Part shown: positions 19,322-27,958 of the stretch, piece after piece
Numbering within the stretch: the first letter of the stretch is position 1
How the letters are laid out: the number at the start of each line of letters is the position of its first letter
Assembly (NCBI RefSeq): GCF_000439375.1
Contig: NZ_ATMI01000001.1
Coordinates: forward strand, 124,001 to 188,000
DNA from: Tatumella saanichensis
GTDB taxonomy: Bacteria > Pseudomonadota > Gammaproteobacteria > Enterobacterales > Enterobacteriaceae
Length of the DNA: 64,000 nt
Reading direction: 5' to 3'
Translations under genes and position numbers: made by a program
Notes under the pieces: model-generated
What the model was told of the DNA's origin: nothing
Databases searched by the model: none
The model's input: the letters and a program-made list of their open reading frames with translations, nothing else

Positions 19322-20213
19322 CTACAATTTTCTAAAGGCTCTAAAGATTTTAAGGTTTATATCGTATCGACTTTTTGGGAAAAAAAAGTTATTTAATTAT
19401 ATTAATGAATTGGTAAAGAATAGGATAAGAAAAGATTTTAGCCGTGGTGTACATAAAAGTAATAATAACCATATAGTAAATGCCTCTACCGGAACTGGAG
19501 TAAATACCATATGGGTATGTTGGCTACAAGGTGAAGCAAGGGCCCCACGTATAGTTGAAAATTGTATAAGATCTATAAGGAGGAATTCTCCAGACGGTTA
19601 TAAAGTGATTGTTATAGATAATGATAACTATAAAAATTTTGTTGAAATTCCAGAAGAGATAACAAATAAATACGAGTCAGGTATCATAACCAAAACACAT
19701 TTTAGTGATATTCTAAGGTGGTCATTGTTATCAATGTATGGCGGTTTTTGGATGGATTCAACAATTTATATAAATAGAAATATAAATTTCATTTCATCTA
19801 TGGATTTTTTTACACTGAAAGAAAAAAATTATTCAGAGGAGTATATAACAAAAGGGCGTTGGAGTGGTTTTTTCATCAAATGTCCTTATAACTATCATCC
19901 GGCCAAATTGATATATAGTCACCTGATAAGATATTGGAAAGAAAATAATGAAATGATAGATTATTTCTTAATTGATTACATATTAGATTATGTATATGAA
20001 GAATCTATTGATTTTAGGAAAGATGTAGATGCGCTTCCTTATTATGGTGATTGTATATATAAGATAATGAATTCAGTTAACAATAATGAATGCAATGAAT
20101 GCAATGAAGATATAGGGATATATAAGTTGTCTTATAAGATAACGACTGAAGATGAGGATTTAATACTAAAGCGAGTATCAAGCCTTATAGATAACTCAGG
20201 AGAACTCCATTGA
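19308..20213 (+). CDS. Capsular polysaccharide glycosyltransferase (GT32-like, Caps_synth family)
   Basis: A 301-residue cytoplasmic glycosyltransferase. The block IWVCWLQGEARAPRIVENCI near residue 68 and the motif SDILRWSLLSMYGGFWMDST are typical of the Caps_synth/GT32-like family, in which the SD..R and the acidic pair after GGFW bind the sugar nucleotide and metal. Here the metal motif reads DST rather than DxD, as in related bacterial enzymes. Two starts are possible: ATG 19290 or ATG 19308. I prefer the second, which overlaps wzy by 14 bases. Donor and acceptor are unknown. Confidence 0.8.
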   Translation: MIYNNYNFLKALKILRFISYRLFGKKKLFNYINELVKNRIRKDFSRGVHKSNNNHIVNASTGTGVNTIWVCWLQGEARAPRIVENCIRSIRRNSPDGYKVIVIDNDNYKNFVEIPEEITNKYESGIITKTHFSDILRWSLLSMYGGFWMDSTIYINRNINFISSMDFFTLKEKNYSEEYITKGRWSGFFIKCPYNYHPAKLIYSHLIRYWKENNEMIDYFLIDYILDYVYEESIDFRKDVDALPYYGDCIYKIMNSVNNNECNECNEDIGIYKLSYKITTEDEDLILKRVSSLIDNSGELH

Positions 20214-21190
20214 AAGTATCTATTTGTATAGCCGCGTATAATGTAGCGGGGTTCATCGAGGATTGCCTTAATTCTATTATCGAACAGACTCATCAAAACT
20301 TTGAGGTTATAATAGTAAACGATGGGTCGACTGATGACACTGAAAGCATAATAAAAAATAAAATTAATTCTGATGAAAGGTTTTTACTTATCAATACAGA
20401 GAATGAAGGAGTTGCGAACGCAAGGAACATAGCACTAAAAAATTCCACTGGGGAATATATTATTATATTGGATAGTGATGATTATTTGGATAAGGAATGC
20501 CTTCAAGTTGCTATTGATAATATATCTGATAGTGACATTTTAATATTTAATTACAAGAAAGATGATGGTTTTAAAATAACTGAAAATAAGGAATTCCCTC
20601 AAAGATGCTTTGATCCTTCTTATGGGAATGTCGAAGGCCTCGCAATCGAAGCCATTGAGATTGAGCCAAATCCATGGGGTAAATTATATAAAAAAAATGT
20701 ATTTGATAATATAGAATATCCAAGAGGTTTGTATTACGAAGATTATGCGGTTTTTTATAATATTTTGTCTGGAAGAAAAATAAAAATAATCCAAGACTGT
20801 TTGTATTTTTACAGGATTAGGAAAGGGTCGATCATGCGTTCATTTTCTAGAAAACATATCGATGATAAAGTAAAAATAATGAATAAGTTGAAGAGTGATG
20901 TTTGTGAGGATGAATTATCATATCACACACATAGTAAATCCTATATAGATTCATATAATTTCCACTTAGTATTCGTGACTGCAAATATAATATTCAACAG
21001 TAGGGATTCTATCAGGGATGGGGTTTTATACTTAAATGGCTTTATAGATCGAAATATTTTTAATTATAAAAACATAATCTCCTCCAATGTGTTATCAAAA
21101 CAGGTTAAGTTTTTTTTGATTGCTTACTTAGTAAGCCCAAGGTTTAGCTATCTTCTGAAAATGTTTAGGAAGACTCTGTCGAGGTCATAA
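20210..21190 (+). CDS. Family 2 glycosyltransferase
   Basis: A 326-residue GT-A fold inverting glycosyltransferase. The N-terminal domain shows VSICIAAYNVAGFIEDCLNS, V-N-D-G-S (residues 36-40) and the metal-binding D88-S-D-D91. The C-terminal 120 residues include RGLYYEDYAVFYN, a catalytic-base region typical of GT2 enzymes. The start is TTG at 20210, overlapping the preceding stop as TTGA, with AGGAGA six bases upstream, so coupling is strong. Base composition is AT-rich like its neighbours. Specificity cannot be told. Confidence 0.9.
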   Translation: MKVSICIAAYNVAGFIEDCLNSIIEQTHQNFEVIIVNDGSTDDTESIIKNKINSDERFLLINTENEGVANARNIALKNSTGEYIIILDSDDYLDKECLQVAIDNISDSDILIFNYKKDDGFKITENKEFPQRCFDPSYGNVEGLAIEAIEIEPNPWGKLYKKNVFDNIEYPRGLYYEDYAVFYNILSGRKIKIIQDCLYFYRIRKGSIMRSFSRKHIDDKVKIMNKLKSDVCEDELSYHTHSKSYIDSYNFHLVFVTANIIFNSRDSIRDGVLYLNGFIDRNIFNYKNIISSNVLSKQVKFFLIAYLVSPRFSYLLKMFRKTLSRS

Positions 21191-21957
21191 TGGGAAATAT
21201 GAATAAGGAAAACCCTTCTGTCGCAATAATTATGCCAGCTTATAATTCTGAGAACACAATCAGGAAGGCTATAGATTCAGTTGTACTCCAAACATATAAA
21301 AACTGGGTGCTCTATGTAATTGATGATAAGTCAACAGATGATACTTTGGATGTGATTTCAGAGTATTCTAGTTATGAGAATATAAAGATAATCAAAAAAG
21401 TAACTAATGGTGGTGCTGCCTTAGCTAGAAATTTAGGGTTAGAAAAATCGATAGAAGATATTATTTGCTTTCTTGATAGTGATGATGTTTGGCATAGTCG
21501 TAAACTTGAATTGCAAGTAAAAGAGATTACAAAGGGTGCAAGATTTGTTATCTCTGCATATAATTATATTTCTGATGGAAAAGTTAAAGTTAATTATAGT
21601 AAAGCAAATTTAACTAAAGATGATTTCATTAAAAAAAAATACAGGGTTTGTTTTTCCTCAGTTTGTTTTGTGAATGAAGAAAAGAAGCGAAAGTTTGAAG
21701 CTCTTGGTCATGAGGATTTCATTTTTTTGGTTGATCTTTTTGATTCCTATAATAGTTGTATTGTTTTGCCGGAAGTTTTAGTTGATTACTACGCTCAGAA
21801 TGGTTCATTATCAAGTAATAAAATAGTTGCTTCTAAGTGGCACTTCCTAGCCTTAAGTTTTATGTTTACAAACAAGGTTAAAGTGATTTATTTGTTTTTA
21901 TTTTATGTCATTAATTCATTTAAGTTCATGAGGTTAGTGAGAAAGAATAATGCTTAA
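21190..21957 (+). CDS. Family 2 glycosyltransferase (short, TuaG-like)
   Basis: A 255-residue GT2 enzyme. Motifs are SVAIIMPAYNSENTIRKAI, I-D-D-K-S-T-D-D (44-51) and D96-S-D-D99. The compact length and the C-terminal hydrophobic stretch (FMFTNKVKVIYLFLFYVI) resemble TuaG/AmsE-like transferases. It starts at ATG 21190, sharing a base with the preceding stop (TAATG), and overlaps the next gene by eight bases. It is a paralogue of the preceding GT2 and presumably adds a different residue of the repeat unit. Confidence 0.9.
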   Translation: MGNMNKENPSVAIIMPAYNSENTIRKAIDSVVLQTYKNWVLYVIDDKSTDDTLDVISEYSSYENIKIIKKVTNGGAALARNLGLEKSIEDIICFLDSDDVWHSRKLELQVKEITKGARFVISAYNYISDGKVKVNYSKANLTKDDFIKKKYRVCFSSVCFVNEEKKRKFEALGHEDFIFLVDLFDSYNSCIVLPEVLVDYYAQNGSLSSNKIVASKWHFLALSFMFTNKVKVIYLFLFYVINSFKFMRLVRKNNA

Positions 21958-23011
21958 TATCGCTATAGTTATCAAGAGTGTCTACTCATATGCTGGTACC
22001 GAAAATATATGTAACTTCATGTCAGATTGCTTTGGTGCCGATCATAACGTAACAATATATTCTTTAGAAGGAGGAGGGACTCCTTTTTATCCTTTTGAAA
22101 AAGTTTCAGAAATAAAAAATTTAAGTAACAAAAAAAAACCCTTGATATCTTCTGTTATAGATATAAAAAAACGAAACTATGATATCGTCTATGTGATTAG
22201 TATGGGGAAGCTTAGCGTTATTTTTTCAATGTTAGCTTTAACTTTTTTGGATAAGAAAAAAACGAAGTTTGTAGCTTGCGAACATGTTGCGTATCAATCC
22301 TTTAGTCCTGCTGTTAAAGCTCTCAAAGGTATTTTTCTAAAGTTTTACGATAAAGTCGTGGTTTTAACCAAAGCGGATGAAAAAAAATACAAAGAATTAA
22401 ATATTAACTCGCAGTTTATATCTAACCCTATCGAATATCATGGTTTATCAAAAAATTTTCGAACTAAAATAGCTTTTTCCGCAGGCCGTTTCAGCGAGCA
22501 AAAGGGATTTGATATGCTGATTGATATATGGAGCAAAGTGGTTGAAAGATCACCTGAGTGGAAGCTAATGATTGCTGGTGATGGGGATAAGTTTTCAGAA
22601 ATAAATAATAAGATAAAAGCTTTGAACCTAAGTGAAAGTGTATGTTTATTAGGTAAAGTTACTGAGATGGAAAAGTACTATAAAAACTGTGACGTATACC
22701 TGATGACCTCGAGGTATGAGGGATTACCGCTTGTTTTACTTGAGGCTCAATCATGGGGAGTCCCTGTTATAGCTTTCGATTGTCCAACCGGCCCTAAGGA
22801 AGTCATCTCAAATGGTGTGAATGGATTTCTAGTCGATATGTTCAATATCGATAAGTATGCAGATCGAGTATGTTCCCTCGATGATGATAATATGTTTTTT
22901 AATTTGAGTGAAAACTCAACATCAAACTCGAAAAATTATGATTCAAATCTTATCAAAAGTAAGTGGCTTTCTTTAACGAGTGAGTTAATCGATACCGATC
23001 GAGGTAAATAA
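21950..23011 (+). CDS. Family 4 glycosyltransferase (AmsD/EpsD-like)
   Basis: A 353-residue GT-B fold retaining glycosyltransferase. The N-terminal loop SYAGTENICNFMSD fits the GT4 glycine-rich acceptor site. The donor-site motifs are FSAGRFSEQKGFDMLI, LMIAGDGD and the E-x7-E box SRYEGLPLVLLEAQSWG near residue 255, followed by GPKEVI. It resembles AmsD of amylovoran synthesis, a galactosyltransferase candidate, but specificity is not assured. The start overlaps the previous gene by eight bases. Confidence 0.9.
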   Translation: MLNIAIVIKSVYSYAGTENICNFMSDCFGADHNVTIYSLEGGGTPFYPFEKVSEIKNLSNKKKPLISSVIDIKKRNYDIVYVISMGKLSVIFSMLALTFLDKKKTKFVACEHVAYQSFSPAVKALKGIFLKFYDKVVVLTKADEKKYKELNINSQFISNPIEYHGLSKNFRTKIAFSAGRFSEQKGFDMLIDIWSKVVERSPEWKLMIAGDGDKFSEINNKIKALNLSESVCLLGKVTEMEKYYKNCDVYLMTSRYEGLPLVLLEAQSWGVPVIAFDCPTGPKEVISNGVNGFLVDMFNIDKYADRVCSLDDDNMFFNLSENSTSNSKNYDSNLIKSKWLSLTSELIDTDRGK

Positions 23012-23012
23012 A

Positions 23013-23897
23013 TTGAATGTTATATTTGGAATAATTTGTCATAGGCCAAGTGCTCCTTTGATTTATACTTTGCATAAACTTTCCAGTAATAAAAGCAATA
23101 AAATAATATTACATGTAGATAGTAAATCAAACTTGGATGAGTTTGATATACCCATAAAAGATAATATTGTTGTTGTACATAACCGTATTGATATTCATTG
23201 GGGTACAGTAACCCAAATAAATGCTACTTTAAATATTTTGAGTTTAGCTAATGAGTATGAATATGATTATTTTTTCCTGTTGTCCGGGGATGAAATACCA
23301 ATCACATCTCAATCCAAGTTTCATGATTTCCTAATGGAAAATTCCGAGTTCGATTTTTTCGAGTTTCAAGGGGTTAATGATGTTTATGTCAACCCCCTCA
23401 ATAGGGTGAAATATAGATATCCTGAATGGTATTTTAATAGAGAAAAAAGCTTACTCATGAAAGTTAGAAGTAGGTTGTTTAATGTGGTTAAGGATTTTTT
23501 TTATGAAAATAAAAAATTTTCAGATAACAAATATAGATTTCCTAAGCTATATAAAGGAAGTAATTGGTTTGGTGTAAAAAAAACAACAGCTCAATATATA
23601 ATGGAGTTTATATCTTCTAACTATTGGTATCTTGAGTCTTTTGAACACTCATTCTGTGCTGATGAGGTCTTCTTTCATTCTATCATTAAAACTAACGAAA
23701 AAATATTAATATACAATGATCCCAAAATATCGTCTTCATCTTTAAGATATATAGATTGGAAGTCTGGACCAGAATTTCCGAAGGTGTTGGGTATAGCGGA
23801 TGCTAAAAAAGTTAAGTCTAGCGGCTGCTTTTTTGCTAGGAAAATACCCCCAGCATCATCTGAAGATATTATTGAATCCTTCCAAGTCATGGAGTGA
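23013..23897 (+). CDS. Core-2/I-branching enzyme-like glycosyltransferase (GT14)
   Basis: A 294-residue member of the GT14 family (Branch domain, beta-1,6-N-acetylglucosaminyltransferase-like). Characteristic segments are ILHVDSKSNLDEF, IDIHWGTVTQINATLNIL, YDYFFLLSGDEIPI, YKGSNWFGVKKTTAQYIMEF and the late SFCADEVFFHSI acidic motif. Such enzymes occur in scattered bacterial capsule loci and add branches or side residues. The start is TTG at 23013, two bases after the previous stop, with GAGG upstream. Low GC content suggests horizontal origin. Confidence 0.88.
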   Translation: MNVIFGIICHRPSAPLIYTLHKLSSNKSNKIILHVDSKSNLDEFDIPIKDNIVVVHNRIDIHWGTVTQINATLNILSLANEYEYDYFFLLSGDEIPITSQSKFHDFLMENSEFDFFEFQGVNDVYVNPLNRVKYRYPEWYFNREKSLLMKVRSRLFNVVKDFFYENKKFSDNKYRFPKLYKGSNWFGVKKTTAQYIMEFISSNYWYLESFEHSFCADEVFFHSIIKTNEKILIYNDPKISSSSLRYIDWKSGPEFPKVLGIADAKKVKSSGCFFARKIPPASSEDIIESFQVME

Positions 23898-23903
23898 AAG
23901 TAA

Positions 23904-24818
23904 ATGAATGTAGCTAACAATATTTTAAGGAAAATTAGATTTCCATTTAAGTTTTTTTATGCGGCGATCCAATACCTTTTTGTTTACAAAAGAGTAAGGA
24001 AAGTAGGAATAAGAAGTATACATGAGACATCTGAGTTTCTATTAAATAATCCAACTGTGTCGCTCGCTAGATTCGGAGATGGTGAGTTAGAAATGCTATC
24101 TTATAAAAATATTGGTTTTCAAAGTTATGATATAAAATTATCATTGGCTTTGAAGAATATTTTGTTAGAGGTGGAGAGTAATAAGAATTGCTTAGTTTGT
24201 ATGCCTGATGGATTTAATAATACACGTTCAATGAACTTTGGTCCCGCATTATTCTGGTTTTTTCATAAGTCATTTTTTTTTAGGAAATATAGTGAATATC
24301 TTTCCAGTGAGTATTTATATGGCAATACATCAGTTACCCGGCCTTATAATGATTACAAGGTAAAAACTCAGGCAAAAAAAACATTTGATGACTTTAAACT
24401 TATTATAAAAGATTTGAATGTTTTGGTTGTTGAAGGTGCAGGCACAAAGTTGGGTGTAGGTAACGATCTTCTTAAGCAGGCTAAAAAGGTAATCCGGATC
24501 ACAACTGTTAATGCTAACGCATTCAGTTTTTATAATGAAATATTTAACAGTATAGTTAAAAGAAAAAGTGAATATGATATTGTTCTTATTTCATTAGGCC
24601 CAACTGCTACCATTTTATCATTTGAATTAAGTAAACTAGGTATTAGATGTTTTGATACTGGGCATGTTGATATTGAATATGAATGGATGTTAAAAAATGC
24701 CAAGAAAAAAATAGCTATTTCGGGAAAGAATGTTAACGAAGCAGGAGTGATTTCATCATCAGAAAGTATTTTTATGAACAAAGTTTATGCATCTCAAATT
24801 ATTGAGCATATTTCATAA
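23904..24818 (+). CDS. GT-D fold glycosyltransferase (DUF1792 family)
   Basis: A 304-residue protein of the GT-D fold family (formerly DUF1792), known from streptococcal adhesin glycosylation and capsule loci. Diagnostic motifs are SLARFGDGELEML near residue 54 (with the D-G-E triad), NIGFQSYDIKLSLALKNIL, the donor-site segment VEGAGTKLGVGNDLL and ISLGPTATILSFELSKLG followed by DTGHVDIEYEWM. It has an AT-rich composition and starts six bases after the GT14 stop with GGAG upstream. It likely transfers glucose or a similar residue in the repeat unit. Confidence 0.88.
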   Translation: MNVANNILRKIRFPFKFFYAAIQYLFVYKRVRKVGIRSIHETSEFLLNNPTVSLARFGDGELEMLSYKNIGFQSYDIKLSLALKNILLEVESNKNCLVCMPDGFNNTRSMNFGPALFWFFHKSFFFRKYSEYLSSEYLYGNTSVTRPYNDYKVKTQAKKTFDDFKLIIKDLNVLVVEGAGTKLGVGNDLLKQAKKVIRITTVNANAFSFYNEIFNSIVKRKSEYDIVLISLGPTATILSFELSKLGIRCFDTGHVDIEYEWMLKNAKKKIAISGKNVNEAGVISSSESIFMNKVYASQIIEHIS

Positions 24819-24838
24819 TTATAATTATAATTATAATT
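24816..24838. repeat. Short AT tandem repeat between the GT-D gene and wzx
   Basis: TAATTA is repeated three times and then partly, starting on the stop codon of the GT-D gene. It is also self-complementary. It may be a slippage-prone spacer; no function is evident. Confidence 0.7.
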
Positions 24839-24856
24839 TTTATTTAAGGTTGAATT

Positions 24857-26146
24857 ATGTTTGTGTTAATATTTAGAAAACTTAAAAATGCACACGCGCT
24901 AAAGAATTCTTTTTGGATGATGTCAGAAAAAATAGTTTCAATTTTTGGCTTGGTTTTTGTAACTTCTTTCGTCGCTAAGTACCTTGGCCCTACAAATTTT
25001 GGTAAGTTAACTTATGCAGCTTCTTTATTTGCTATAATAAGAGCTGTTGCTATGCTTGGTACTGATGATGTTATTTTTCAACGGACAAGTAGAAATGTGG
25101 TACTAGGGGAAAAGATAATTCATGCTACAAAAAAAACACGTGAGGTTATTTTTTTTGTTACAGGGTTTTCTTTGTTGTTATATATCTACACCACCGCTGA
25201 TTATTTGACTTTTGTTTTTTCAATCTCTTCTTTTACTGCTGTTTATTTTTTAACTAAAGACGTATTTTCTATATATTTCAATGCTAGATTGAAATCGAAG
25301 GTAAATACTGTTTGTAATGTAAGTGGAGTAGTTGCCTCTCTCATTTTTAGATATTTCATAGCATACTTTAAATTTCCAGTTGAGTTTTTATCCATCCCTA
25401 TTGTGTTAGTGACATTAATTCCATTTTCTCTTCGCTACATCTGGTTTAAAAGAGTGAGTTTACTTAACCGAGAAAAAATTCATCGGCGTGAAAAATTCAT
25501 ATCCGGATCTATGATACTTATTGGTAAACGCTTAGTGTTTTATACTCTTTCAGTAGAGATATTTACTAAGATATCTCAACTTTTCTTAGGTTATCACTCC
25601 AAATATGAGCTTGGGATATATACCGTCGCTGCTACTTTAGGAACAAGTTTTCATTTTGTTCTGAACGCTCTCATTTCATCATTTATGATTAAGGTATATA
25701 ATGAGAGAGATATTAATATGGCTAGGAAGTTAGTGGCGAGAATTAATGGCATAATATTATCTATCTCCTTATTATGCTTGGTTTTTTTTGCTATTTTTGG
25801 GGGGGATATCATTTCATTGCTGTATGGAGATAAATATGATGGCGCTAATGAGATTTTAATCCCTATGGTTCTGGTGTGCCTCTTTTCCGGTCTCAGTACT
25901 GTTTCGGAAAAGTATATAATGAAATTCAATAGCTATGTGTATTTACAGCGTAAAACTAATGTCTTAATGGTTTTTAATATATTGGTGTCTTTTGCAATGA
26001 TTCGTTACTTTGGGTTGAAAGGTGCAGTTTATTCTCTCCTGGCTACAGAAGTTTTATCAACTACACTCCTAAACTACTTATTCAGATCTGGTGAGATTTT
26101 TAAAATTCATATAAATACATTCAGTCCTAAAACTTATCTTAATTAG
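24857..26146 (+). CDS. wzx: Polysaccharide repeat-unit flippase Wzx
   Basis: A 429-residue integral membrane protein of the polysaccharide transporter branch of the MOP superfamily (Wzx/AmsL role), with about 12 predicted helices. The first 110 residues (FWMMSEKIVSIFGLVFV, AKYLGPTNFGKLTYA) are the family's N-terminal signature. It would flip undecaprenyl-diphosphate repeat units across the inner membrane for Wzy. It is the last gene of the AT-rich block; a 190-base AT-rich spacer separates it from the next gene. Confidence 0.93.
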   Translation: MFVLIFRKLKNAHALKNSFWMMSEKIVSIFGLVFVTSFVAKYLGPTNFGKLTYAASLFAIIRAVAMLGTDDVIFQRTSRNVVLGEKIIHATKKTREVIFFVTGFSLLLYIYTTADYLTFVFSISSFTAVYFLTKDVFSIYFNARLKSKVNTVCNVSGVVASLIFRYFIAYFKFPVEFLSIPIVLVTLIPFSLRYIWFKRVSLLNREKIHRREKFISGSMILIGKRLVFYTLSVEIFTKISQLFLGYHSKYELGIYTVAATLGTSFHFVLNALISSFMIKVYNERDINMARKLVARINGIILSISLLCLVFFAIFGGDIISLLYGDKYDGANEILIPMVLVCLFSGLSTVSEKYIMKFNSYVYLQRKTNVLMVFNILVSFAMIRYFGLKGAVYSLLATEVLSTTLLNYLFRSGEIFKIHINTFSPKTYLN

Positions 26147-26339
26147 TTCTTTGCAATAAACCGCGTAGTTATAAATAATTTTAATTTTTTCCCAGCTACG
26201 GGTATTGTTTTATTATATTTTGGTATGTTTTTTTAAATTTCATTATATGTTATATTCAGTATCGTTTGTTATTGCAAAGTGATGCCCATCTCTGTCATGC
26301 ATTAACAGTTACGTCACTTACAAAGATTGCAGGTTGCTG

Positions 26340-27347
26340 ATGAACGTTTTGATTACAGGTGCGGCGGGTTTTATCGGATTCCATTTGGCGAACAGGTTGT
26401 TAACTGAAGGCCATACTGTTATCGGCGTCGATAACATGAATGACTACTATGATGTGGCGCTTAAGCAGTCGCGACTGGATAGGTTAAAACAGCATTCAGC
26501 CTTTACCTTTTATCAGACTGATCTGGCTGACCTTACTGGGCTGATGTCGGTGTTTGATAGCCATCCTTTGGATGTGGTGGTCAATATGGCCGCTCAGGCC
26601 GGGGTTCGTTTCTCTATCGAAAATCCGCAGGAATATTTGAAATCAAATATGCAGGGTTTTTTGAACCTGCTGGAGTGTTGCCGTAAGGTCAAGATCGGGC
26701 ATCTAATCTATGCCTCTTCAAGCTCAGTTTATGGCCTTAATAAGAAGATGCCGCTGTCGACGGAAGATTCGGTGGACCATCCGGTGTCGTTCTATGCCGC
26801 CACCAAAAAATCTAATGAGTTGATGGCGCATACCTATTCGCACCTCTATTCCATCCCGACCACCGGTCTGCGCTTCTTTACCGTCTATGGTCCTTGGGGT
26901 CGTCCGGATATGGCGCTGTTCAAATTTACCAAGTCTATCTTGGCCGGTCAGCCTATCGATGTGTATAACCATGGCGAGATGTACCGTGATTTCACCTATA
27001 TCGATGATATTGTCGAGTCTATGGTGAGGTTGTTGGATAAGGCTCCGCAACCTGATCCAAGCTGGTCGGTTGAGCAGGGTGGGGTGGCAAGCAGTTCAGC
27101 GCCTTACGCGTTGTACAATATCGGTAACAGTCATCCGGTGAAGTTATTGGATTACATCAAAACCTTGGAAGAGGCGTTGGGGATCAAAGCGCAACTTAAT
27201 CTGATGCCCATGCAGCCAGGGGATGTGATGAATACCAGCGCCGATACTGCGCCGTTGTATCAGAAAATCGATTACAAACCTTCAACGCCGATTGATCGCG
27301 GGGTCGCTGAGTTTGTCCGCTGGTACAAAGATTATTATCAGGTCTGA
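26340..27347 (+). CDS. NAD-dependent UDP-sugar epimerase, UDP-glucuronate 4-epimerase type
   Basis: A 335-residue short-chain dehydrogenase/reductase of the extended class. The Rossmann motif is G-A-A-G-F-I-G at residues 7-13; D32 of VIGVDNMNDYY fits NAD binding; the catalytic triad is in YASSSSVYG and Y-A-A-T-K-K. Closest families are the UDP-glucuronate/UDP-galacturonate 4-epimerases of capsule loci (uge, Cap1J, WbnF-like). With ugd in this window it would give UDP-galacturonate. ATG 26340 is preferred over TTG 26334. GC content is back to the chromosomal norm, unlike the upstream block. Confidence 0.85.
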   Translation: MNVLITGAAGFIGFHLANRLLTEGHTVIGVDNMNDYYDVALKQSRLDRLKQHSAFTFYQTDLADLTGLMSVFDSHPLDVVVNMAAQAGVRFSIENPQEYLKSNMQGFLNLLECCRKVKIGHLIYASSSSVYGLNKKMPLSTEDSVDHPVSFYAATKKSNELMAHTYSHLYSIPTTGLRFFTVYGPWGRPDMALFKFTKSILAGQPIDVYNHGEMYRDFTYIDDIVESMVRLLDKAPQPDPSWSVEQGGVASSSAPYALYNIGNSHPVKLLDYIKTLEEALGIKAQLNLMPMQPGDVMNTSADTAPLYQKIDYKPSTPIDRGVAEFVRWYKDYYQV

Positions 27348-27958
27348 TCATTGAAAGAGCCTTAGTCTCGGTGAACTTATCGCGGCTAAGGCGATAACTT
27401 GTCCGTCGGTCCTCCCAACCGCATAAAATCCTCCAGTAATGATGGCTTAGTCAGCTTGGTTGGCGAACGGTATTTTCGTCCGTTGACCAAACCTTTTTTC
27501 TCCTCATTCTGCAACCACGCTGGTTGTGCATAATCTGCCTGCTTCTTGCTTCTAACCGCTTCTACCCCAGCTCCTCGTCACACTCTCCATACCCTTAGCT
27601 ACCCCAAATCTTGCTGATCTGTCCGGCTCTGGGATCCTTGGGGGGCTAAACGAGTCCACTCGCCCAGGCTATATTTTTGGGTTGGTAAGTATTCCTGAAT
27701 ATTTTCATCTTTAAAATTGGTCAATTTTTCTGGTTATTAGGATAGGTATTTAAAAATAAACAGAATTGTTACCCACTTACTAGTTTATTAAAATTTAATT
27801 CATCAGGAGTATTGAACTTTAATCTGATGGCCGGGATTAATCTATGCTGAATATTTTGCGTTACCTCTCATTTATAAAAAACTCTTCCGCGTACAGGATC
27901 CCGACGAGGAGTTAATCCGCTAATGTGATCTGCGATGATTTATTTCGGGCAGAGAAAA
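27348..27958. other. Gap between the epimerase gene and manA, with a possible decayed coding segment
   Basis: A 611-base stretch without an intact gene. It begins with a hairpin pairing GCCTTAG (27359-27365) with CTAAGGC (27386-27392). A stop-free minus-strand frame spans 27386-27577 and its translation looks protein-like. The last 250 bases are AT-rich and probably hold the manA promoter. Confidence 0.5.
27386..27577 (-). pseudogene. Possible remnant of an unidentified gene (C-terminal fragment)
   Basis: A stop-free minus-strand frame of about 63 codons ending in TAG at 27386-27388. The translation is rich in charged residues with a sensible C-terminus containing NGRKYRSPTKLTKPSLLEDF. There is no convincing start codon with a ribosome site, and a stop lies just upstream. 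I do not recognise the family. It could be the tail of a lost gene or chance. Confidence 0.25.
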
